DNA from: Pleurotus ostreatus/Saccharomyces cerevisiae fusant
Lineage: Eukaryota; Opisthokonta
Reading direction: 5' to 3'
Assembly: GCA_024196135.1 (NCBI GenBank)
Contig: JAMQCK010000231.1
Location: 1-35,311 of the forward strand
DNA length: 35,311 nt
A model generated the notes under the pieces. It ran no database searches, was not told the DNA's origin, and saw nothing but the letters and a program-made list of their open reading frames with translations. Both the position numbers and the translations under genes were made by a program. How positions within the stretch are numbered: position 1 is the stretch's first letter; the number at the start of each line of letters is the position of its first letter. Shown piece after piece: positions 22,110 through 31,600 of the stretch.

Positions 22110-22549
22110 GCACTTCGACCACGACTTGCTCTGGCTGGCGTGCTGCCGAGTTTATCTGCCTAACACTCCATCAAACTGTAGCGTTAGACTATTCGATGAC
22201 ACCTCTTGACCTCTCCTTTACAACCCTATCTGCTTGTGAACATCCGCTCCGCTGCCGACGCGCTGGCATTGCATCTGCTAGCTCAACCTATTGTTTCCAA
22301 AAGGGGAATACTGCGTCTGGCTAACGCGGTCACGCGGTCGCTCCGCCACCGAAGCCTTCTGCCCACGCGCGTTGCTGATGCGGAGGCAAAGTGACGTTCT
22401 GTTGTTGTTACCGCCGGCGCTGATCAGCTGTATCCCGCCGGCCTGCTTGTTCCTTCCCACCATCTCTATCTCTTCTCTCTTCTATCGTCTGCGTAATCGC
22501 AGTCCTTTCATTTCAGTGCTGTGCGCTTGTTCTGTGTTTCTTGGACATA
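22110..22549. promoter_or_regulatory. Intergenic region with a CT-rich tract before the DUF2235 gene
   Basis: 440 bases. A pyrimidine-rich stretch at about 22463-22488 lies some 60 bases upstream of the start codon; such CT-rich stretches are common just upstream of fungal transcription starts. No other element is seen. Confidence 0.35.
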
Positions 22550-24866
22550 ATGGCGGAAGGCGAGACCCGCAAGCCGCGCACGTTGGTTCTGTGCTTCGAT
22601 GGGTGAGTGGGGAATGCGTCGTGAAGGCGGGTTGCTGGGAGGACGGTGGGCTGATGAGACGGGGTTTTTGCAGGACGCAGGGGCAGTACGATGAGGATGT
22701 GCGTGTTCCTTTCACTCCCTCCCTCGCCCGATACTCACTCACTGCCACAGAACACCAACGTCGTCCGCTTTTTCTCCCTCTTGCGCAAGGACTGCTGCGA
22801 CGAGCAGCTGTGTTACTACCAGGTTTGTCCTGCTCTCCTCATGCAGCTCCAGCCCTCGATGGACATTGCGTCAGGCCGGCGTCGGGACGATCCTCCCACC
22901 GGGCATATGGGAACCTGCGGTGGAGTGGCTCGCGAAGACACTTGACTTGGCGTTCGCTTGGTATGTGACCACTCTGCTTCTCAAGGGCATGTGGGCTGAC
23001 GTTGGGGTGTAGGTATCTAAACCAGCATGTCATGGATGGCGGGTCGTTTTGCTCGAGGGGTGACCGGCGACTAATCTTCCCCAGGATATCGCTATCTCAT
23101 GCAGAACTATAAGCCGGGCGACAAGATTTGCCTTTTTGGTGAGTTTTGAGAACTATAATAGAGGAATCTAGCTCACGCTTAGTTGACAGGATTTTCCCGA
23201 GGCGCGTATACCGCTCGTGCGTTAGCCGGCATGCTGTATAAAGTGAGTGTCCTGTTGCTGTCCTTATCTCATTCATGACATCTCCTAGGTAGGCCTACTG
23301 CCGCGGGATAATCTGGAGCAAATCCTCTTCGCCTTCAAGCTCTATGTTCGCGCGGACGAACAGGGCGAGAAGCTCGCTGCGGGCTTCAAGCAGACTTACT
23401 GCCAGGACGTGACTATCGAGTTTGTCGGCGCCTGGTATGCGATGCGGTATTCCTTCGCACTACTCCCGCTGACACGCAGACATACGATAGGGATACGGTG
23501 TCGAGCGTCGGGCTTGTTATGGGCAAGACGCTGCCCTTCGTCAATTCGAACAGGGCCATTAAGGTTTTTAGGCACGCTTTGGCTCTGGATGAGGTAGATC
23601 ATTCGCTCCTGGAGCCCTCCAATGTCTGACTTCGCATGTGTAGCACCGAGCGCGGTTCAGGCCGAACCTGTACCATCGCCCCGTCCCTGGCGCCCCCGGT
23701 ACAATCGACCCGGGCCATAACAGCCCCATTCTCGATGATAATGGTGCGTAACGTTCCTTGTATATAATTCACTATATCTAACACTCGGACCTTCAGGCCG
23801 CGCGCACCTCATCCGGAAGAAGGGCGGAGCCAAAGATGCACGCAGCGACAAGCATTCGACCTCCAACGGCGGCTTCCTCCACCACTTCCACCGCAAGCCA
23901 GTGAAGGAGATGAGATTCACCGAGGCTGGGATTGATGTCGTCAAGCCCGGCGAGCCAGAGACGAGCGATGAGCTGGAGACGGACGTGCTCGAGGTGTGGT
24001 TCCCGGGGGCGCATAGTGGTAAGCTTTGTCGCGTGCCTTGCGGTTCCTTTGGCTCTATATCGTTGCTCGATGCGCCTGAGATACATCGCTCACACCCCAC
24101 TGCAGACGTCGGCGGTGGCGAGGTCGCCAACGAAGTCGCGCACAGCCTCGCGAACCAGCCGCTGCTCTGGATGACGCGCGAGGTAATGAAGGCACAGTGC
24201 GGGGTGCAGTTTGAGCGCGCAGCGTTCGCGCGGCTGGGCTTCCCGCCTTTCGAGTATCCGTCGGCGCTACCGTCGCCGGCGCAGCAGGTGTTGAACTTGC
24301 CCGTTGTACACACCGCGGAGGATGGGGAGGCAGGACCCGACGTGACCGTCCCTAACGGGCATGGTCCGGGTGCACCTGGTCACAGCGGTCTCGGGAAGCT
24401 TTCGAACGACGCTGGGTCCAATACCGCGAACAACGCCCATTTCAAGGCCGCCGTTGACGAAGAGAACTGGGACCGGGAGGACGCGCTCTCGCCCATCTAC
24501 GACCAGCTGAAGACGGACAAGATTTGGTGGCTCCTCGAGATCATGCCGCTGAATTACGTGTACCAGGACGCGGAGGGAAATTGGCATAAGACCTTTGGGT
24601 GAGTGGTCGCCTCGATATGCCCAAGCCTACTGTGGCGCCGTACGCCCTTGACCCGCAATGCTTGCCATTCCCTCTCCTCTGAGATGTGTGCTCTCAATGC
24701 GCAATACTGACCTCCCCCACCCCCAAGTTGCCACAAAGGCGCCGGCCGCGTCATCGAGGGCAAGCCGTACTTCCACGTCTCGGTCAAGACGCGAATGGAG
24801 GCGCTGGGATACAAGCCCGAGGCGGAGTGGGAGGGAGGTGAAGGGGCGGTGGTGTGGGTGGAGTGA
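22550..24866 (+). CDS. DUF2235 (Tle1-like) alpha/beta hydrolase
   Basis: Thirteen exons: 22550-22602, 22674-22698, 22751-22822, 22875-22960, 23013-23038, 23085-23138, 23190-23242, 23289-23434, 23491-23593, 23644-23743, 23797-24018, 24106-24598, 24728-24866; 523 residues. The N-terminus has the family start TLVLCFDGT, then NTNVVRFFSLLRKD. The nucleophile motif is GFSRGAYTARALAG (Ser108 in GxSxG). GAWDTVSSVG and PGAHSDVGGG follow, fitting the Asp and His of the catalytic triad. Bacterial relatives include the type VI phospholipase effector Tle1. Fungal members are numerous, cytosolic by sequence, and of unknown substrate; there is no signal peptide. Eleven of twelve introns are GT-AG. The intron after 23038 only keeps frame if a GC donor is used (intron 23039-23084, with CTAAT before the acceptor). 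Confidence 0.88.
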
Positions 24867-25455
24867 TGGAGGAGAGGAGTGCCGCAGGATGGGAGTACAG
24901 ATGGGTTCGAGGGATGTTAATGAACCGCTGGAAATGGCTACGCCGCTGCGGAGGGGGCGATAGGGGTGGCAGTCGAGTATACGTACGAACAAGCGACGAC
25001 CATGATGATTCTCCATTACAAACTATACCGATGTACAATAGTGGACTACCCGTACTATATCATGGATAGGCCTCACAATCGTTGCTTTGAGGGCAGTCTT
25101 GAGTTGAATTTGTCCGATATTTTTGAGCCTCCCCACAGGTCTAGACGCTCTGGCGCAGGATGTCGCTTTTTCAAGTGCGAATCGATCATCGAAAAGAACT
25201 TGCAGCTATCATCGCCGGATTTGAGAACTTGAGGAACGTACATCTAGATCAGACCAACGCCTGGCGCAAACGTTGAGCCTCTGGATCACAGTGACACATC
25301 ACCTTCGACACTTGACTTGCACTCAGTTGACGGAATATAGCTGAGTCTTTCGAGTGCTCCTCGCACGTCCCGAAAAAACGAATGGCCACACGCGACATGG
25401 GCATCTTATATTCAGACCGAGTCTGCAAGATCTGCCCGACAACGCCGTCGCGCAC
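24867..25455. other. Convergent intergenic region
   Basis: 589 bases between the DUF2235 stop (+) and the F-box stop (-). It holds the two 3' regions only; no gene is supported. Confidence 0.45.
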
Positions 25456-27008
25456 TCAACACAGGCCGAGTCTAAGATCTCGCAAATTAGGAAGAGCGGG
25501 CGCGACGGAACCCACCGGGTCAGGCCGCAGAAGCTGGAAAACGTCGTACTCGGCGATAAGGGTATCACCCCGCAGGTACAGATTGCGCAACCCGGCGAGC
25601 TGGGGCAGCATGAGCGAGCGCAGGAGCGTCTCTTCCCCCATGAGCACATTAATCAGCTCCAGGGTTTCTAGCCCCCTGACCATGCGCCCTAGGAAGGCGA
25701 GCCAGACCTCCGCATCGCGCACGGGACACAGCAAGTGTACGGGCTGTTTGGATGTGCGCATCCACAGACGTCGGAGCGCTGGGAAGCTTAGCGCGCTGAG
25801 CAGCCCGTCGCGCGCGTCCTCGCCCGCGAGGCCGAAGAACTGCAGGGTGGGGTGCGTTAGTGGTGGATGCGAGAAATTGGGCGCGGCGAAGAGGTTGACG
25901 TTGAGCACCGTGAGCGCGGGCGCGTCGCGCAAGATCTGCAGCACGTCTGCCTCTTTGAGCGGGCATCGCTCGAGCGCGAGGACGGTCATGCGCGCATAGG
26001 GGATGCCGGTAGGCGGGATGCGCTCGTGCCAGTAGAGGTGGCGCAGGACGGGCGCGGAGGCGGCGAACCCGGCGACGAGGTCAGTGTTCGGCTGCTTGGC
26101 GATGGCCTGGTCGAGGAAGACGCGCAGATTCTCCAAGCGCGCCTTGTCGGCAGCCGGGATGCGCGAGAGCGGCAGGAGAGCGTACTCGGTCGTCCGGTGG
26201 AGGGACAGGCCTTGCGTGCGCGGCATGATGCTGAGGACGAGGTCGAGCGTGCACGCGCAGATATTGGGGCGCGGGCCGGATTTAGCACAGAACGCGACCT
26301 CTAGCGGGAGCATCCTGGCGCGCTCCGTGTATAGTTCCGCGACTTTTCGCCTAGCACAGGCCCGCTGGCCATCGCACTCCTGGACGTAGACGTGGGTCCA
26401 GAGCGCCGCGTCGCCGAGCGCGGTGGCGCGCCAGGTACTGCAGACGTGCGATAGCCACACGGGCGTGTGCAACCTGGTGGCAAGCTCGGCCTCGACGAGG
26501 AAGGTGAAGACTGTCGACAGCAGCTCTGAGGGCAGCCGGTTGATCAAGACCCAGTGGGACGACGCGTGGGATGAGCGCGCGCCAGAAAGTGGGCAGGGGG
26601 CCGTTTGGGTTGCCGAGCTTGCGCAGCTCGAGCAGGGCCGTACGAACCTCGACTAGGGTCTCGGGCAGCTCTGCTGAGGCTGCCGCGTCAATCGTAGCGA
26701 AGAGGTCGACCATCTGCAAGCGAGGAGTGTCAGTGGCAACTTCGGTCGAGCGAGTAAGTCGCGTAGCGGGCGGCAGTACTGGTACACACCTCAACGTCCT
26801 CATTTGGGATGTCCAAGACGCTTGTGAGAGCCTCGAGGAGGCAGCTGACCGACGCTGGCCGAGAGCCACCGAGACCTGGTATCTCATCGTCTGGATTCAA
26901 TTCTGAAGATTCGTTGGGGGCCAATCCTACCGATTCTCCGTTTTGGTCCATCCCTGTTAATCCGTCGTGCCGTCCGAGTCCTGGAATCATCTCATAGTCG
27001 ACGTCCAT
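25456..27008 (-). pseudogene. F-box protein, probably frameshifted near its F-box
   Basis: The main block (25456 to about 26547) encodes an F-box (INRLPSELLSTVFTFLVEAE, then WLSHVCSTWRATALGDAALW) and a leucine-rich C-terminal region that ends LPNLRDLRLGLC. Upstream, 26790-27008 (with the ATG at 27006-27008) plus 26713 downward, joined over a GT-AG intron, encode an acidic leader and a helix (LPETLVEVRTALLELRKLGN) of the kind that normally precedes the F-box. The two blocks are in different frames: the F-box codons start one base later, and no AG acceptor lies close enough upstream of the F-box to explain this by splicing. So either one extra base lies in about 26560-26650 (a C-run is present there) or the copy is decayed. 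F-box proteins act as SCF ubiquitin-ligase substrate receptors. If the shift is a sequence error, this is an intact gene. Confidence 0.6.
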
Positions 27009-27871
27009 GACCAGAACGTCTGGAAGAGCTTGAGCGTGTGTTGATGAACTATAAAACCAGGTTCAATGGTTGCGAAGGACAGTCAGCGGTCGCTTCGATC
27101 GAGAGACAGCGCGTCAATGGGGGGAGAGGCTACAATGAGGGAGAGCGTCAACCGAGGGAAAGAGGTCAAAACGGAGCCATGCAAGGACTGCGTACTTTTA
27201 TGTCGCCACGCCTTTGTGCACAATAACTGGGGCTTTGTGCATACACGCCAGCGCAGCTTGCGCAGATCTAGAATAGAAAAAACCAGCCCGAAACATACTC
27301 CGCGCGGGCCGTGTTTGTCAAAGTTGACCGGCGCTGTTTTTGTCTGCTGCCCGGGGTTGGGCTTGTCCGTGCCAGTGAAAGGCCTGTGCTCTGACCACTG
27401 ATGGAGCCAGCTCGGACACGGACCCTCTGGAGAATTGAGGGACCGACATGAGCTACCAAAAGGAAAGGACCATTGTGGGAAACAGCAAGCTCTGAGATCG
27501 GAGACGACTCAGTGCCAATGCAGCCGCCCTGATCACGCACAATCGTTGCGATGCCAATGGCCACTGACATCAAAGTAATCGAAAGCGCTTCGAGTCGCAC
27601 GCACTGTGAATTGGCCACAAAGATACCTTCTCTGAAGCGGGTGCGCCATTCTGCTGCGCCGAGCCAATACGGCCACAAAACTGGTACCCAGATATTGTGG
27701 CGCCAAAAACTTGGCGAGAACGAAAGTATATCGGTCAAGCGAAGCTCGATTGTGTGCCCTGGGACACGTCTAGGGGAAGATCAAGTGAGAAGGTATCGAG
27801 CCTATGTCGACGACTCAGTGGAGGGAGGATGCAAAGGGAACCCAGCACTCGGGGTTTGTCGGACCGGCCAC

Positions 27872-27886
27872 CACGTGAGTCACGTG
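27872..27886. promoter_or_regulatory. Composite site: two E-boxes around a TGAGTCA core
   Basis: CACGTGAGTCACGTG contains CACGTG at 27872-27877 and 27881-27886 overlapping TGAGTCA (27876-27882), the Gcn4/AP-1 core. It is almost perfectly palindromic. It lies about 860 bases upstream of the F-box start. Function is inferred from motif identity only. Confidence 0.35.
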
Positions 27887-28078
27887 CTGCGCGCCTGCAG
27901 CCACCCACAGAACCGCGGATCGGTCGGCGGAACGCTGTAGCAGACGACAGGCATTACCTCAGGCCATCTCGACCACTACTGCTTGTCGAGCACTATCCCA
28001 CCGTCACCCTGGTCATCGCGAGTCTATGAGTATGCCAACGCCTCCCGGCAGCGCTCTCCGTATCTCACACAATGCCCC

Positions 28079-28253
28079 CCACCGACCTTCTAGCGCAGGC
28101 TCGCCACCGACCTCCTAGCGCAGGGTCGCCACCGACCTTCGAGCGCAGGCTCGCCACCGACCTTCTAGCGCAGGGTCGCCACCGACCTTCGAGCGCAGGC
28201 TCTCCACCGACCTTCGAGCGCAGGCTCGCCACCGATCTTCGAGCGCAGGGTCG
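28079..28253. repeat. 25-bp minisatellite, about 7 copies
   Basis: Seven consecutive units built on CCACCGACCTTCGAGCGCAG, with alternating CTAG/CGAG and GGCT/GGGT variants. The period of 25 is not a multiple of three; long frames through it are repetitive artefacts. Confidence 0.85.
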
Positions 28254-28274
28254 CCGTGTTGCTCTGGAGAGCCG

Positions 28275-28500
28275 AGCGGTCTGAGCGAACGAACAAGCAA
28301 GCTTGAGCGAGCGAACAAGCAAGCTTGAGCGAACGAAGAAGCAAGGTTGAGCGAGACGAGCGAACGAGCGAGCAAACAAGACTGAGCGAGACGAGCGAGA
28401 CGAGCGAACGAGCGAGACGAGCGAGCAAGCTTGAGCGAGACGAATGAACGAGCGAGCAAACAGGACTGAGTAAACAAACAAGGTTGAGCGAACAACAAGA
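28275..28500. repeat. Degenerate GAGCGA/ACGAGCGA repeat array
   Basis: Irregular tandem variants of TTGAGCGAGACGAGCGAACG and AACAAGCAAGCTTGAGC follow directly on the 25-bp minisatellite. Units vary in length and order, suggesting repeated slippage and rearrangement. Confidence 0.7.
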
Positions 28501-28634
28501 TCAGGCGGTAACGACGAACTATCCTGCCCCCCACCCACGCCTATGCCGTCCTCCCCTCCACCCACGCCTAGAGTGCCTTCATCTCGACAAACTCTCATCG
28601 TGCCGCCTTCTCGCCCTACTCCCCCACCCTTCCC

Positions 28635-31600
28635 TCAACAACCCTCCCCCACCCTCCCCTCCACCCACTTCCCCCACCTCCCCCACGACCCCGCATCGCT
28701 CCCCGCCAAATCCCGCAGCCGCTCCTTGTCGAACGGCAGGGACGCGTCCTTCGCGAGCGCGCCGAGGATGTAGGAGCTGGGTGGGCGGTTAGCGGTCAGT
28801 TTTTCTCTCTCTTATACATCGTGAGGTCAGATGAAGGGTGGGGTGGGTTGGTTTTTCTCTCTCTTTTATACATAGTGAGGTAAGTAGTAAGTGAGGGAAG
28901 ATTATGGTGGGTGGGATTAGGGGGAAAGGGGAGGAGGGAGGAGGAGGGGAGGCCGCAAGAGAAAGGGTAATTAGGGGAGAGGAAGTGGTGGTTAGAGGGA
29001 GAGGAAGGGTGATTAGGTGTGGGCGAAGGAGAAGAGGGGTTGGGACGAAGGAGACGTGGGGTTGGGACGAAGGAGACGAGGGGTTGGGACGAAGGAGACG
29101 AGGGGCTGGGACGAAGGAGACGAGGGGTTGTAACGAAGAAAAGTATACCACTCACACCACCGTGCCCACCTTCAACGGGTCGTCCCGCCCGCGCGTGCTC
29201 AGCGCGCGGCACATCTCGTCCATATCCCGCCGCTCGATGTGCCAATAGCGGTAGGCACGGAGGTGTTGCTTGGGCATGCCCGTGGCGGCGTGGTGCGCGG
29301 TGTAGAGCATGCCGGGGAGGAGGGGGCCGGAGAAGGTTGTCGACTTGCCGGTGAAGGTTGTCGACTTCGAGAGAGTCGAGGATGAGGGCGTGGTTGGCGA
29401 AGGAGAGGAAGATGAGGGCGTGGTTGAGGTGGTATGGGGGAAGGCTGGGATAGTGGCGACGGAGGACGTCGAGGGATTGGGAGAGGTCAAGGGATTGGGA
29501 GAGGTCAAGGGATTGGGAGAGGTCAAGGGATTGGGAGTGGTCGAGGGATTGGGGGTGGTCGAGGTCGCTGCTTCCGCCGGTTGGTCGCCGTTCCTCTTCG
29601 AAGGCGGTTTCGCGCTCGACGAAGTAGGCTTCCCGCTCGACGAAGTGGGCTTCACCCCTCCCGCCATCGCCCCTCCCGCCTTCACCCCTCCCGCATACGA
29701 CGCAGACCGAGCCATCGACCGCGAGCCCTTCTGCATCGACCTGCTTTTCCCCGGCGCCTGCATCGACCTGCTCTTCCCCGGCGCCTGCATCGACCTGCTC
29801 TTCCCCGCCCGCTCGGAGATGATCCTGATCGGGGGCTCGTACGGCGGCTCGTCATCGTCGAGGGCGACGGAAGGAGGGCCCTCGTCGTCGAGGGCGGCGG
29901 AAGGAGGTCCCTCGTCGTCGAGGGCACTCGCACCGCTGCCGACCACCGCGCTGACGATCGGTGGTTCCGACGCCGCCCTCGAAATGCCTGGCGCAGCCCT
30001 CGCCACACCTCCACCCCCCGCCTCGTACACGAAATCCGACACCGCGGGGTAAGGTGATGCTGTCGAGGACGAGGAGGGTGTCTGCGGCGGCCAGGGCGCA
30101 CCAACATCCGATGCGCTCCCCGACGCGCTACCCAACCCACTCGCCGATGAGGTAGCGTCCGACCCACTCGACGACGCATCCGACGCGGCGCGCGAGGGCG
30201 CGACCGCGGGACCTCCCATCCCTCCCACCGATGCGGTGCTTCTCCCTCTCGCGCTCTTCGGTGCGCTCGCTGTCCTCGTCGTCGTACTGCCACTGGCCAT
30301 CCTCGTCGTCGTTGAGGCGCTCGCGGTCCTGACCGCCACCCCCACCTCCCCCGTCCACTCCCCCTCCCTCCCAGCGAGATCTGTATTACTGTCCCTCGCA
30401 AGTTCGAGCATCCGATTATACGCGATTATGGCGCAGTGCGCGTCGTTCGCGGCGTCTGGGGGAGGGGGGGTTAGTAAGGGGTGTAGGACGGGGGGTAAGA
30501 AGGGAAGGAAGGAAGGAAGAAGGGAAGGGGTGAGTGGAGGGGTGAGGGTAAGAAGGGAAGGGGGTAAGAAGGGAGGTTAGGCAGGGTGAGGGGTGGGGTG
30601 GTTAATTATAGGGTAAGAGGGTAAGAAGGGAAGAGTGGAGGGAAGGGTTAGAGTCGAAGAGGGTAGGAAGAGGGGGTGAGTAAGGGGTGAGCGTTTTCAT
30701 CGTATATAGGGGGAGGGGGGGTTAGTAAGGGGTGGGGGGTGGGGGGAGAGTAGTGGGTAGGAAGGAAGAATGGAGGGTGAGGCACGCGGGAAGCCAGAAC
30801 AAGGCGAGCGATAGGAAGAGGGTAAGACGGGGTGAGGGGTGTAGGGGAGGATGGGTGGGACAGAGAGCAGCGGACGCGTGCACAACAGAAAGCAGCGAAC
30901 GCGTGCATAATGTATAAACAAACGGACGAGCGTAGCTGACAGAGAGCAGCGGACGCGTGCATAATGTATAAACAAACGGACGGCGAATTATAGACAAACG
31001 GACGGCGAACACTCACACCCCACCTGCTCCCCACTCAGCGGCCTCTCCCAATCGCTCGTGCGCACGGGGCCCTTGGACAGGGTCTTGCCGTCGCAGTAGC
31101 GGGTGACGATCTGTGGGGGGTTAGTTGGGGTTGGGTGTAGGGTTAATGATATATTAAAGGGGGGCGAGGGATGAGAGAAGGAAGGAGGGAAGGGGGAGGG
31201 GGGGTGAAGGAAGGGCGTGGGGGGTGAGGATTGGAGGAGGGAGGTGGGGAGGGGAAGGGAAGAGGGAGGTGGGGAGGGAGGGGTAGGGAGTTAACAAGTG
31301 CAGATGGGGGTGAGGGAAAGAGAGGGACGCGAGGTGAGGGAAAGAGAGGAAACGGCCACCACGAGAAAACACGCACCCTCGCCAACGCCACCACCCTCCG
31401 CGCGCCAAACACCTGTCTACACGCCGGATCCGCGACCTGCGCCAAGGCGCCCAGCTCGACGAGCCCGCGCGCGCGGATCGCGTAGTCGGCGAGGAGTTTG
31501 CGGCCGTCGTCTGGGGTGGGGTTAGTGGTTTGGTTGAGGAGTAGGGGTGAATGTGGGGTTGGGGTTGGGGGAGAGTCATGTGGGAGAGGGGAGTTATGTG

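Larger units (their letters stand above)
27009..28634. other. Gene-poor region between the F-box and exonuclease genes
   Basis: 1626 bases: the F-box promoter side, then repeats, then the 3' side of the exonuclease gene. Frames here lack motifs. Within it are a composite E-box/AP-1-like site (27872-27886), a 25-bp minisatellite (28079-28253) and a degenerate GAGCGA-rich array (about 28275-28500). From 28505 onward the + strand is C-rich. Confidence 0.45.

Noticed and set aside
27268..27738. 156-codon minus-strand frame
   Set aside because: No recognisable motif, and frames on the other strand overlap; no transposon ends or target duplications could be seen.
28079..28253. Regular repeats considered as a CRISPR array
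   Set aside because: Units are directly adjacent without unique spacers, and the genome is eukaryotic.
28065..28598. Long minus-strand frames (87-177 codons) over the minisatellite
   Set aside because: The repeated protein pattern is a by-product of the 25-bp and GAGCGA repeats; no start, domain or splice support.
29309..30057. Plus-strand frames of 207 and 247 codons
   Set aside because: They are antisense to exon 7 of the exonuclease gene, whose minus-strand frame links in phase to conserved exons on both sides.
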